Positions 1 through 10,582 of a DNA stretch of 64,000 bases are shown piece by piece. The stretch's first letter is position 1. Each line of letters starts with the position of its first letter. A program made the position numbers and the translations under genes. Under the pieces are notes generated by a model. It was not told the origin of the DNA, searched no databases, and saw only the letters and a list, made by a program, of their open reading frames with translations. This stretch comes from Aphrocallistes beatrix (taxonomy: Eukaryota; Porifera; Hexactinellida; Sceptrulophora; Aphrocallistidae), in the NCBI GenBank assembly GCA_963281255.1, contig OY725491.1:6055644-6119643 (forward strand). The letters are read 5' to 3'.

Positions 1-762
1 TGATTTTACATCAGTGCAGTCATTATTGGTCAGACAGTTCTGGTGAATTCGTCTACTATTATATAGGAGACATGCCCACCATGCCACAGGAGAATAAGTG
101 GAGTAAGAACCATTGTTTTGCAGTGATAGGAAATGTGCGTTTTATAAAGTCAAATCAGCTGACAGACCAACCACACCATAGTAGTACTTCAATTACATCA
201 GGAAGAATTCCTTCGCCTTCTAAGGAACATTCCACATGTGTTCGCTACATGTTGATAATCTTTTTTGCAGCAATCATAACCATCCGATCCAAAAATGAGC
301 TTTAGGACGAGTGTCAACAAATCACCTGCTGATTATCCTAATCAACCATCAAAGGGAAGATGATGTTATATCTCTCAACCATCGGAGCAAGAATGTGTCT
401 GCTTGCAGTTGATCGTAAGAGAGCACCAAGTAAGCGAAAATAAATCCTACTTCTAACCTTCAATAGAAGAATTTATAATTATAAAACGAAATACGCTAAA
501 GCACTGAATCTAAAGAATTAAAGATTAATTAATTGATGCGCAAAGTATTGGAAAATGCAACTAACTGTTTCATGACGAAGGACTTACTTTTGAATTTACA
601 CATGTTGATTACCCCCAATAACTCAGAAATAAAGTTAATAATTGAAAAATGTGATCATACGAGGTCACTCATATAAAGCACATTTCTCAAAATACATCAT
701 CACACAAATCTAATCTTATTCTAATAATAATAATAATATCATCACTAACACTCCATATACGG
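1..762. other. Intergenic or gene-edge DNA, no supported gene
   Basis: AT-rich sequence with no reading frame I can relate to a protein family. A 77-codon frame at 72-305 has no recognisable domain. The 3' flank of the cornichon gene lies at the right end, with an AAT-rich run near 720-740. An exon of a gene outside the window cannot be excluded. Confidence 0.4.
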
Positions 763-1215
763 TCATTTCTCATCTTCACTGCTGAGGTAGAGAATGAAGA
801 ATATGAGACTACCAATCGCATAAGCGAGGAACATCACGAGATGGAACACGATCTTAACCCAGTGATCGATGTTGAGTTGTTTCAGGGTATTGTGGTTGAG
901 GATGGTAGTCGAGTCGTAGAGCTCTCTGGTACTCCTGGGTACGCGTTTCACATAGTTGTAGAGAAGGTAGAGCACTAGGGGAAGATTCACGAGAAGAATT
1001 ACCCATCTGAACATGAATAAGCTGAGAAGGAACAACGCAGGGTGCACTGTGTACTCAATGACGAAGAGCTTGTTGAGAGTCCGAGCTGCGTCGATTGGGT
1101 TCTTAAAGTCATGCGACAAGTCATCTAGGATAATTAGACCCCAGCAAACAACTCCAATCAAGACCAAGTTAATCACGAGAAATATGAGGTAGAGTGTCAG
1201 GTCTAGTTCGTACAT
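763..1215 (-). CDS. CNIH: Cornichon-family ER cargo receptor
   Basis: This is a 150-residue membrane protein of the cornichon (CNIH/Erv14) family, which loads transmembrane cargo into COPII vesicles at ER exit sites; some animal members are also AMPA-receptor auxiliary subunits. The sequence shows hydrophobic segments near residues 5-30, 55-85 and 120-143, the family motif DFKNPID after the first helix, LNKLFVIEY before the second, and an LYDSTTIL stretch matching the cornichon LYDPTTIM. The length fits CNIH1-4 (about 140-160). One ATG exon, no intron seen. It diverges from the Munc13-like gene across 824 bp, so the promoters probably share that gap. I cannot assign a specific vertebrate paralogue. 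The acidic C-terminus (SSEDEK) is unremarkable. Confidence 0.93.
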   Translation of the reverse strand: MYELDLTLYLIFLVINLVLIGVVCWGLIILDDLSHDFKNPIDAARTLNKLFVIEYTVHPALFLLSLFMFRWVILLVNLPLVLYLLYNYVKRVPRSTRELYDSTTILNHNTLKQLNIDHWVKIVFHLVMFLAYAIGSLIFFILYLSSEDEK

Positions 1216-2039
1216 GTTGACACAATGAGAGATGGAGGACTTGTGGAGTTATATTGGAATATAATACCTCATTAGATTCCATTACGATTAGGTTAGTTTA
1301 GAAGTAATATAATATCAAGTATTACTCAATAAACTGAAGAAAGAATACTAACCAAACTCCCTGTTAATTAAAAGCCCCCATACACGTTGCAACAAAGTTG
1401 CATCAATCCAAGAGTTTGAGAGAGTCAAAGCATCGAAGACACTAATTATTTTCACTGCAGAAAAATTACGTTTTATTTGAACAAATAAAGATAACTCGAA
1501 CAAATATTATGGTTTGAGTAATTAGATGTGGAAATGAGACAGACGCGATAGATGAGACTTGAAGTCTGAGCTAGCCTCACTGAAATGTGAAGTTTCAACA
1601 AATTTGCAAATCGTTGCAAATTCAATTAGCTACAGATGATTTCATTACGAGACAATTGGTGACGAATCAGACCAGACTATTAATTATAATCACCACTGTT
1701 TATACAACAGAATAGGATCCCGAATTTGTGGAGTTTTACTCAGGCGGAGAATTTAAAATTATAGTAAATAAGTAATTTTATGTTTGCGTCATAGCTGTAT
1801 ATCATGCTTGCCAAGTAATATCTATAGCATATTTCAAAAGCAAGATGGCACCTTATTCTTCAATGGATCACTTTCTACTGAGGTTATTCCAGACAAATTT
1901 ATATTCATTAACTGAACCACAAGTCAAGGTAGTAAGTTCCATATCCACGCTGGCTCTGTTGGTAGGTATATAAATTAGAGCAGAAATCAGCTCGAATAGC
2001 TAAACCTAAATACAAATTCAATTGTACCAGAGCTTTATC
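1216..2039. promoter_or_regulatory. Divergent intergenic region
   Basis: An 824-bp AT-rich gap lies between the start codons of two divergent genes (cornichon on minus, Munc13-like on plus), so it must hold both promoters and 5' leaders. I see no convincing core-promoter motif. The inference rests on gene orientation only. Confidence 0.5.
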
Positions 2040-5000
2040 ATGACTGATCTAGTGCATCAATCTGTGAAGAAGAGAATGTCTCTCAATTCACATACGGCGT
2101 TCGAAACGCAATCTTACATCGGCTCAATCCCACTCACAATGCGGGAGAGTTCGTCTGATGGTTCCAAAAACAGTGGAACTGGGCTAAACAATTCTAAGAT
2201 TTCAGCGAATGACCTGTTTCCCCTTTCCAACTCCATCATCCACAAGAAGAGCCACTACTTCTCCACTAACATACAAACGCTGCTCCATCATATCGAGCAA
2301 ACGGCTATTAACAAAGTGGCCGAACAAAACGAAGGACTAAAGTCTTCCAAGCTTAATATTGAGACCAAAAAAGACATTTTCCTACTAGCAGTACGCGCGA
2401 ATAAATGTCTGATTGCCAGTAAGGAACACGAAGCATCGCTGGGGGTGAAAAGGGTACCAACACCGACTAACCGCAAAGAGACACGTCGTGAGAGTAGAGA
2501 CACACAGACCATTATTTCCAAGTTGCAAAAAATGCTGAACGTCACTCCGAGACAGCTCGAAGAGTGGACAAACGAAATCGAGGCAACCACAAACGTAGAG
2601 AGGTGGATTGAAGTGACCATTGAGGAGGCGAACAACTTGATGCAAGGGGACGCATCGACACTTCCTCAGCAACAGCCAAATCCGTACTGCAAATTCGGGC
2701 TGATGGCGAGTCAAGAAGCATTCATGAAGGGTAAAGGAAATGTAACCAATTGGGACGCTTGTGACTCGATTTGTATTTCAAACGCGAAACAGGGTACAAA
2801 CAATCCGAAATGGCGTGACTCGTTCAAAATCCCGCTGTTCGCTAACCGTAATGCAATCGTGATAGAAGTATGGGACCAACGCGAACCGCAATTGGAACGG
2901 AACTCACGTAGACGAGGAAAGTCTCTCGGCTCCATTGGTAAGAACAAGAAGCGAGATGTCGGGAGTCAGTACATCGGGAGATGTGCGTTTGATGTCAGCA
3001 ACGTCGGGAGTGACAAGGAGGTGAGCACAGCGAAACTGCTGTCTCACTCTGGGAAGAGCATCCGTGGTCAGATGCAGATAAGTACGCAGGTGGTCACTAC
3101 GACACATGATGAAGCGCTGGAGAACTTGCGGAAAGGTGACAAAAGCTTGGAGCTGTTCCAAATACTCCTCACAGAATGGGGCCGTTACCAACTGTCCAAT
3201 GGAAAGCCAACCCTTGAAAACGCTCTCTCAGAAACTTTCCAAATGCTGCTGAAGAAAATCGGAGATCTACTGGGGCTATCTCACTTCCAATCCACCATCG
3301 GGTACTGGCCATACTACGCGAACTACCTGGTGCCCCACTCCCAAAATAGAGAAATTCTGCTGCAGTCCTTGCTCGAGATTAACTCGCTGTGGGAAAGTGA
3401 GAGTCCACGAATAAGTCAGGCACAAGTAGAGGCACTCGTCAACCACTTGCAACAGATCTACAACCATGATATGAAACTCATTGAGAAGGCCCGTCTAATT
3501 TTCCCGCCCAACAACCAAGCAGCAGTACATAACCTGACGAACATCACCAAATGCCTGCATCATCTGTTCAATTTCCTCAAGCGCGTGGGTGCCATTGAGG
3601 AAGAGGTCAACTTCCAAACGGAAATGACAGCACAAGTCGAGAAAGATGTGAAGAACTGGTTCAATGTCGTCCTCACTAATGCTCAGCCAAAATTCGCTGT
3701 AAATGACGAACTTGATCAATCGGGGTCATTGGCAGATGTCCTCCAGATCTTAGCACAGGACTTGGCCGATTCTCTGAAGTACTATCCTAACGCGTTTGGG
3801 AAGCTAGGCATAAACTATTTCGAAATATCGCTTGGAGCATATGACCACGAACTGAACATTACAATCAAAGATTTCTTCAGCTCCTACGACTTTGATTCCT
3901 ACTTCAGTGACAATGGCTCGTACGATGAAGACATGGACGAGATTTGTGAACGTTCGCAATGCTCTCTTGCCCTGTTCCGCCTTTACGTCGGTATTCGTAA
4001 CCTCGTCGCATTCAAACAGTTCTCTTCCGACACCAACATCGAACTGTCCCTCGAGAAGTACCACCATCTTTTCAAACCATTCGTGAAGACATGGATCGAC
4101 AGCTTGCGCTTCCTCACTCACGTTCATACTGAGACGATCTCCTTAGATACCGAACTGCAGACTTATCAAGACACGAGCTCGAAGATATCCAACTCGGCCT
4201 TAGATATTCTGCAATGCTTCGAACACTGCCATGACTTCTACAACAAGCTACAGTGGCCATTCATTGAAGACAGCTTCCATTATGCTGTAAGAGTAACCGA
4301 AATAGTAAAAGATCTTGCAAAACTGTACGTACACTTCGAGAAGGATCGTATGACCAAGAAGACAAAGAGAATGCTAACGAAAGGGGATGGATTCGAAGTT
4401 TGCGAAGAGCTGTGCCTAGCCATGAATAACTGCCAGTTTGTGATCCAATACCTTGAACAAGCGAGGAGCCTCGATAAGTGGACACGACTGACCGACTGTT
4501 TCCCATTGCAAGCAAGCTCATTCATCGAGACCATTGAAAGTATCTACGACCAGTCAATCTACAATATCAACTTACAGATTCAGCAGATGATCAATTCACT
4601 GGCAGTCGCCTTCCAAACTCAGTTCAAGGAATATTTTGTAGGTTTCATGGCGAAACCCGAGATCATTGAAATGAAAAAGGCAATTTACGACCTTGAGAAC
4701 TGGCTGGAGCAGAATATAGCATCTTCAAAGGAACACTTGCCACAGAACCTAGCCACGGTCATGATTGAACAGATGTGGAACAACATAATTAAATCGATTC
4801 AACCCTACAAGGAAGACATTAACAAGTGCGATAAGCAATATGGAAAAATGTTTGATGCTATTCAAAGGTTATATGATATGTTTCTAACCAAAGGACAACT
4901 ATCACGAGATGCACTGGGCACTAATGAATACATCATCATCTATGATTTCTTCCAGCTGCACATCATTAAAACTCCCAAATTAATTGAAGCATATTGCCAA

Positions 5001-5666
5001 GAGTTAGTAAAGAACGACAAACCACTAACAGAAGACCTGGGCACCTTGACATTCAGCGCCATATACAATGTGAAGTCAGGGAAAATCGACGTTAATGTCA
5101 TAAAGGCGGCAGGGCTCAGCTTCTTAGAAGAATTTCAGAACTATAAAGCCTGCGTCAAAGTCGGCGTTTTCCCAGAGCAGCATCGAGTGGACTCTACCAA
5201 AACGAAAGTTTTCAACAGCGGAATTAACCCAAAGATTCTTCAAGAGGTCGCGATCGGTATTCCCATGGAGCTGATGAGCAAAGAAGGAGTCCTGCTGACT
5301 CTCTCCGTCTTCAGCGAGGCCAGCAAAGAGAACGGATATGGAGGCACGATCTACTTCCCACTCAAATCGGTGCAGCAGGCTAGCGCGCAAGGAACAGACA
5401 AAGAAGATAAACCGGTGAAGCCCGAGTCCCTGACGCTACCGTTCATCCTACCGATCCAGTCCGACATTCTGACGGTCCTGCAGGAGAGAACCGGAGATAA
5501 GGTAGCTGCTCAATTCCTGAAGAAACTACACAAACTGAAATTGACAGAGAAGGTTAAGCAGACGATGCAACGAGAGAAGGACAGCACTTCCCCCACTGAG
5601 AGCGTGAAGAGTGTGAAGAGTGAAAAGAAGGGATCAAAATTCAAAATCGGGAAAAGCAAGAACTAA
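2040..5666 (+). CDS. Munc13/BAIAP3-like C2-MUN-C2 protein
   Basis: The protein has 1208 residues in one exon and is related to the UNC13D/BAIAP3 branch of Munc13 proteins, which act in SNARE priming and dense-core or lysosome-related vesicle exocytosis. In order: a poorly conserved basic N-terminus; a first C2 domain about residues 188-345 (WIEVTIEEANN, then PNPYCKFG, NPKWRDSF, VIEVWDQ); a long helical MUN-type region about 360-1000; a second C2 about 1004-1150; and a Lys/Ser-rich tail. No C1 domain is seen, as expected for this branch. In the first C2 the usual Asp of the SDPY loop is Asn (PNPY), so Ca2+ binding there may be weak. An in-frame non-ATG extension begins at 2022; the first ATG is at 2040. 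BAIAP3 versus UNC13D cannot be settled by eye. Confidence 0.88.
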   Translation: MTDLVHQSVKKRMSLNSHTAFETQSYIGSIPLTMRESSSDGSKNSGTGLNNSKISANDLFPLSNSIIHKKSHYFSTNIQTLLHHIEQTAINKVAEQNEGLKSSKLNIETKKDIFLLAVRANKCLIASKEHEASLGVKRVPTPTNRKETRRESRDTQTIISKLQKMLNVTPRQLEEWTNEIEATTNVERWIEVTIEEANNLMQGDASTLPQQQPNPYCKFGLMASQEAFMKGKGNVTNWDACDSICISNAKQGTNNPKWRDSFKIPLFANRNAIVIEVWDQREPQLERNSRRRGKSLGSIGKNKKRDVGSQYIGRCAFDVSNVGSDKEVSTAKLLSHSGKSIRGQMQISTQVVTTTHDEALENLRKGDKSLELFQILLTEWGRYQLSNGKPTLENALSETFQMLLKKIGDLLGLSHFQSTIGYWPYYANYLVPHSQNREILLQSLLEINSLWESESPRISQAQVEALVNHLQQIYNHDMKLIEKARLIFPPNNQAAVHNLTNITKCLHHLFNFLKRVGAIEEEVNFQTEMTAQVEKDVKNWFNVVLTNAQPKFAVNDELDQSGSLADVLQILAQDLADSLKYYPNAFGKLGINYFEISLGAYDHELNITIKDFFSSYDFDSYFSDNGSYDEDMDEICERSQCSLALFRLYVGIRNLVAFKQFSSDTNIELSLEKYHHLFKPFVKTWIDSLRFLTHVHTETISLDTELQTYQDTSSKISNSALDILQCFEHCHDFYNKLQWPFIEDSFHYAVRVTEIVKDLAKLYVHFEKDRMTKKTKRMLTKGDGFEVCEELCLAMNNCQFVIQYLEQARSLDKWTRLTDCFPLQASSFIETIESIYDQSIYNINLQIQQMINSLAVAFQTQFKEYFVGFMAKPEIIEMKKAIYDLENWLEQNIASSKEHLPQNLATVMIEQMWNNIIKSIQPYKEDINKCDKQYGKMFDAIQRLYDMFLTKGQLSRDALGTNEYIIIYDFFQLHIIKTPKLIEAYCQELVKNDKPLTEDLGTLTFSAIYNVKSGKIDVNVIKAAGLSFLEEFQNYKACVKVGVFPEQHRVDSTKTKVFNSGINPKILQEVAIGIPMELMSKEGVLLTLSVFSEASKENGYGGTIYFPLKSVQQASAQGTDKEDKPVKPESLTLPFILPIQSDILTVLQERTGDKVAAQFLKKLHKLKLTEKVKQTMQREKDSTSPTESVKSVKSEKKGSKFKIGKSKN

Positions 5667-7748
5667 CTAAAATCCAAAATCGGGAAAACAAGAACTAATT
5701 ATTTCGCGTATTTTCCCACTAAATATCCATACCCTTAGTTAGTCGGTAATTCCATGACCTATGAGTTGTATTTTAGATTTTTATAAATAAATAAGAAAAA
5801 CATTATTAATGAACTAGTACGGGTGGCATTAAATCAGAGCAGCTGTGGAGCTGGAGAATATTCATGGAAAAGTTCTTAGAGCACACTATACACTCGACAA
5901 CTATGAAATATTACCTCTCTAAGATAATAAGTGACGTGTGACGTGTGAAGTAATAAGATTAAATAGTTATGCAAATTGTGGGATCAGACACAATTGTTGC
6001 AAATATTCAGGCTAGGATTACTAATTATCCGTATCCTGTTTTTTCACTGACTAGCTGCTAACCTGAAGTAATTGAAACTAAAGCAACTTAAACTTGAAGT
6101 GTGTAACGCAGTTCCAATAATGTGTTCAAAACATAATTCTTTTTGTGCAATAACTTGCCATAAAAGGTCAGGAACAAACTCGTTGCATTTTCCAATAAAT
6201 TATTTTAAAAATATTATTTGTCTAAATGACGAGTAACAGCTCGCACGAATCATTCAAATTAGCTTGTCAGCGTAATCTGAACCAAGTGGAAGATTCTGCT
6301 AACGAATCATAGACATTGTGCAATGTTTACAGGTAGAATAATAACGAGAAAGCTTTGGACCCTCTTCACCTTTAAAATTCGATTAGTTTCCCAATAACAT
6401 AACGCAAACAGTTTATTATCAAAGCATATAATGAACACTAATGTGATTGCCCAAGCTTACATGTGAAGTTAACTAAAGCAAACCCAACAAATATTTAATC
6501 ATGAATACCCAGTAAGCTTTCACAATATTATATGACACATTGCATCGTGAAATGTCAACATTATAAACATGATGCTAGCAGAAGAGAGGAAGAGACGATT
6601 AATACTTTATATTATTTACTATTAAATATTACACATAGCAGAAATAGAAGCGTATATCAGTAAAATGGGAAGACACGCCTTTAAGCTAATGTTACAGGTA
6701 CAGAGTAGTATGATAAGCAGAAACTATTCCATCAATGCAATTAGTCTCTCACTTATTGAATATATTAATAGAGCATTCTAAAACATTCTAAGAATTAAAA
6801 AAATCCCTTCACATCTCCACTGTTTGAATTCTAATTGGTACCAGTGTACGTGAGTTATTGATTGTTTACATTTATTTAAACTCAATTGAAAAACTCTGTG
6901 TAAACATTTCTTAAATACTGTTAATTAGAAAATTGTTCACAAAAATTATATGATTACTAACCCCATCGCTTTGAGAATAAATTAATCCCTCACACAAAAT
7001 CTGATACGGTAACTTGTGTCTATGCAATATCTCTATCATCCATTCCCGAAGTCAGAACAAAAGCTTGAGACCAATGATTTCGGAGCATATTCATTATATA
7101 ATGTCCAAAGGCATGTTCACTAAGTTAGAGTTGAAGGGTACCGGGACACCCGATTGTTTCGAGATGGAGAGAGAGCAAGGAATTGTTGAGGTAAAAAGGA
7201 CCTTAATGTAGTATCTATGGTTTCAGACCTAAACACAGGAAATTTCCTTATATCTAAACTATGTATCTCGTCGTGTTAAAGTGATGAGTCACCAAATTAT
7301 GCTATATTTCAATTCTTTTGAGCAAATCGACTCAGTCATGAATGGGCAAGCATAACCATCTCAGGCTTAGAATAGTAGGTATGTGTGTGATAATTATAAC
7401 AAATCCTTCCTTCTCACATGAACCCAATGCAAAGTCCTATAAAATGAGTCATACAATGGAATGGAAACTTTGAACCAAAAGGTGTAAATTTAATATTCTA
7501 AAATACAGTTATAAAAACCGGAAGTGGTGGAATTTCTCAAAAAAAATAGATAGCGCATATTTACCATAAAGAGCCGTAATCTGGAATAAATCAGACCATT
7601 ATATTTCGCAGGACCGCACATACGGACATACATGATACATTATCCATGCCAGTGCATTTGCACTAAAGACTAATTTTCAAATTACATTTTGAGTTCATAA
7701 AATTTTAGGTACACAAGTATCCTTAATTAAAGGTAATTTGAGAAGATC
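5667..7748. other. Intergenic, no gene seen
   Basis: About 2.1 kb of AT-rich DNA lies between the Munc13-like gene and the cysteine-rich cluster. Short open frames (for example 7014-7211) have no family resemblance and no supporting context. Promoter elements of the first cluster gene probably lie in the last few hundred bases. Confidence 0.5.
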
Positions 7749-8936
7749 ATGGATTGTAACCAAAGCACGAGTTTTGGAAGTCAATCGTCGAGAGAACTTG
7801 GTAATAATAATCCAAGTACAATCTCAAATGTAAATTTTGAAACACCAGAAGATACGCCTCCGAAAGGACAGAATGAAAGTAGCAAGGAAAGCGCAGTTAG
7901 CGTTGTAAATCTTGATAAATCAACGAACGAAATAATTCCGAAAGAAGCCCAATCTAAAATTGAACCAAAACCTCTTCTTATAAATAATATAGCAACGATG
8001 CTCGCTGGAACCAACATAATCGATCCTACAAAATATGGAAGCTGTGAAGTTAGTTGGAATGATCCACACCTCCAAGTGCTACCCGGACTAAACATACTCG
8101 CTGTGTGTAGAAATATTGATTGCAAATTCCATTTGAAAGATGTAATGTGCCCAAAGGGAATCTATCCAGAAAATAATGGGTACTGTCCCTTCGACAAGGA
8201 GATTCATAAGGTCCATTGTCCCGTGTGCAAGCAACGAATTAAATTTGACAACTCGTTTGGATACTGTTTCTACCAATGTAAATTTGAAATAAAGTACATG
8301 CTAGATAACAATAACAGCGGGAAGCTAAACATGGAAGCATCAAACAATACGCTTATATTCGCTAAATGTAGCAATAGTATAAGCGGCCATTTGCAATACC
8401 TAGAGCTACAATTTTATAAGTGTCACACCACTCCACTCCCTACCCCCTCTCTACACCTACCCATCAGTGGAGGGGCGAGTAATCAACCGACTTTCGTTCC
8501 GATAGAATTCTATGACGTTACAAATGAAAATTGTTTTAGAACAAAAGAATTCTCTTTTAGTGTGACAGATTATGGGAGAGTGTGCAAGGGAATTAATTTT
8601 CAAGCTGAATGTACTAATAATCCTAGCTGCATATCGATAAAGGCATCTGACAGTGTTTATATTCAGATAGGAATGTGTGGAGACGACGGAGGATTGTGCC
8701 CAGTTCGGACACAAATTACGAAGATGTTTTGTCCTGCTTGTAAGTGCAAAATCCCTTCAAGTAATTGGAGAAATATGGTCTTCACGGACTGTACAGCCAA
8801 TATTGAATGGGCGCTAGCAAGTGATGAAGACACCCCTGGGACCACAGAAATCATCGTTCCAAGTGGAAAATGTTATAGAGCGAAAACAATTTGCGAAATA
8901 AAGGAATATTCGTTCCTTAATGTCAAGTTAAAATAG
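7749..8936 (+). CDS. A + Ubl-stub + B fusion protein of the cysteine-rich cluster
   Basis: This 395-residue protein is the only cluster gene with both module types. Residues 1-84 are Ser/Thr/Asn-rich and probably disordered. Module A spans about 85-224: WNDPHLQVLPGLN, C-x4-C, GYC, then CPVC and a final YQCKF. It ends like other A genes (LQYLELQ). Next come about 20 residues from CHTTPLP to ISGGA, which match the last part of the Ubl domain in neighbouring genes (CHTAPVP to IRGGA). Module B fills 245-395 (KGINFQAEC, CPACKCKI, FTDCTANIEW). The Arg before Gly-Gly is Ser here, so cleavage is less likely. One exon. The cysteines look like a zinc site, but this is inference. Function unknown. Confidence 0.85.
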   Translation: MDCNQSTSFGSQSSRELGNNNPSTISNVNFETPEDTPPKGQNESSKESAVSVVNLDKSTNEIIPKEAQSKIEPKPLLINNIATMLAGTNIIDPTKYGSCEVSWNDPHLQVLPGLNILAVCRNIDCKFHLKDVMCPKGIYPENNGYCPFDKEIHKVHCPVCKQRIKFDNSFGYCFYQCKFEIKYMLDNNNSGKLNMEASNNTLIFAKCSNSISGHLQYLELQFYKCHTTPLPTPSLHLPISGGASNQPTFVPIEFYDVTNENCFRTKEFSFSVTDYGRVCKGINFQAECTNNPSCISIKASDSVYIQIGMCGDDGGLCPVRTQITKMFCPACKCKIPSSNWRNMVFTDCTANIEWALASDEDTPGTTEIIVPSGKCYRAKTICEIKEYSFLNVKLK

Positions 8937-9463
8937 TTTTAATGTGCTGGACACCTAGCATCAGAAGAACAGCTAAGTTGAGTATTGTTAAATAGATTTA
9001 TTCAACAGAGAACTTCCTTATCCCAGTAGTCCTAGCCAGTAGCTCCAATAGTCAGTAGCTTCATGTATGTAATATCGTATAGGAAAGTAGATGTATCTTA
9101 TTACTCGTATATTAGGTAGGGTAAATTATCTTAGAAATTAATGTTCTAACACTATGACCCATGTACATGGAAACGATATTTTGGGCGAATTTATATAAAA
9201 ATTATTAGCACCAAAAAGGAATACGCAATATTATTGTTGCAATAAATTAGTATTTGCAATTTTTGGACGTTCCATTAAAACAAATATTAAGTAATGAATA
9301 TAATATATGTATATGAATCAAACTTTGCTCAGGATCGGAAATTCTCCGTACAAGAACAAATAATAATGCAGCAGGTTAAGGTTAACGCTCTCTTTCTCTC
9401 TCTCTATATATATGTACAATGTATTATCTGAATTAAATATTACATACAACTAGCATACTTGCA
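8937..9463. other. Intergenic spacer in the cluster
   Basis: A 527-bp AT-rich spacer with a CT/TA microsatellite near 9388-9412. It presumably contains the 3' end of the fusion gene and the promoter of the next gene. No RNA gene or coding frame seen. Confidence 0.5.
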
Positions 9464-10174
9464 ATGCGACAGAAGCGGATCCTACGCATAGAGCTGTCTA
9501 GAGGCAGAGGAGGGAGTGTGTACGTGAGTGTGTCTCCTTCTGACTGTGTTCTCAGCATCAAACACAAACTAGAAACTCTCACAGGCATTCCTACTCTCTC
9601 CCAGACTCTCTACTATGCTGCTACTCCACTCTCTGACTCCACTCCTCTGCACGAGTTCTGCCACACCGCTCCAGTCCCTACCCTCTCTCTACATGTACCC
9701 ATCAGGGGAGGAGCGTGTAATCAATCGAGTAAACTTTTCGATTCGATAAAGTTTTATGATGTCACAAATAAAAATTGTTTTGAAACAAAAGAATTTTCTT
9801 CCAGGGCGCCAGATTATAGGACAGTTTGCAAAGGGATTAATCTTGAGGCGGTGTGTGATAATCCTAGATGTAGATCTGCAAATGACAATGTTGTTGATAT
9901 CCAGCTAGGAATGTGCACAAATAAGGGAGGCTATTGCTCCATTCGGAGAGCAGTATCAGATATGATTTGCCCTGCTTGTAACTGCAAAATCCCTTCAAGC
10001 AATTGGAGAAACATAACCTTCACCAACTGTACCGCGACAATTGAATGGGCATTAGCCTGCAACGAACAGATCAAGGGAAGTGTAGAACTCATCGTTTCAA
10101 GCAATGAATATAAACAAGCTAAGACCTCGTGCGAAATGAAGGAATACGCGTATCTTGATGTGGATGTAAAATAG
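9464..10174 (+). CDS. Ubiquitin-like + cysteine-rich B fusion, copy 1
   Basis: This is a 236-residue single-exon protein. Residues 1-83 form a ubiquitin-like domain: SIKHKLETLTGIP aligns with the ubiquitin helix NVKAKIQDKEGIP, and LSLHVPIRGG with LHLVLRLRGG. The domain ends in Arg-Gly-Gly (81-83), followed directly by Ala-Cys and module B (KGINLEAVC, a following C, GGYCSIR, CPACNCKI, FTNCTATIEW). Ubiquitin precursor fusions such as UBA52, RPS27A and FAU have this head-to-tail layout and are cleaved after Gly-Gly; I infer the same here. The ATG matches the start of three paralogues. Near-identical in DNA to the next gene, including the 3' flank. The biological role is unknown. Confidence 0.87.
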   Translation: MRQKRILRIELSRGRGGSVYVSVSPSDCVLSIKHKLETLTGIPTLSQTLYYAATPLSDSTPLHEFCHTAPVPTLSLHVPIRGGACNQSSKLFDSIKFYDVTNKNCFETKEFSSRAPDYRTVCKGINLEAVCDNPRCRSANDNVVDIQLGMCTNKGGYCSIRRAVSDMICPACNCKIPSSNWRNITFTNCTATIEWALACNEQIKGSVELIVSSNEYKQAKTSCEMKEYAYLDVDVK

Positions 10175-10454
10175 ATATTCTTGCTCGAGGTATTTAACCA
10201 GTAATTTTAGTGTGTATCTTATACAAGTAATTAGGTGAACATTATAGACTAAGTTAGCTAAGCTCTTAGAGACCTTGCCTGTCTCCAGTAGTTCTAAGCT
10301 CAGTGCTTTAGGCACTATAGCTCATGTTCTGTATTATACTGTAGATGTGTGAATTGAGATTGGTTACTGTAGGTGAGATAAATTGTTGTTAATCATAGTT
10401 ACTTGCTTACTTTTACTGTGACAATGTACTATTCATTATCTGAATAAAATATTA

Positions 10455-10525
10455 CATACAGTCGAAATCGGGTTATTTTGACACCGGGTTTTTTTGTCCC
10501 ATTGGGTTATTTTGTCGTCAAGTCA
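10455..10525. repeat. Short insertion with GGGTTATTTTG repeats
   Basis: Between the two Ubl-B copies there is a block in which GGGTTATTTTG occurs twice, with a related GGGTTTTTTTG between them. The equivalent position upstream of copy 1 lacks it. No target-site duplication is clear. Confidence 0.45.
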
Positions 10526-10582
10526 GTGTAAAAATTGTTTTATTCATACGTACGTATGTATATACGACTAGCAATACTTAGA

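Noticed and set aside
72-305. A 77-codon frame at the left edge
   Set aside because: No recognisable domain and no splice or context evidence; retained only as unassigned sequence.
9464-9712. Idea that the Ubl is a true ubiquitin gene
   Set aside because: It has 83 residues, few of the ubiquitin lysines and only moderate similarity; ubiquitin itself is almost invariant in animals.
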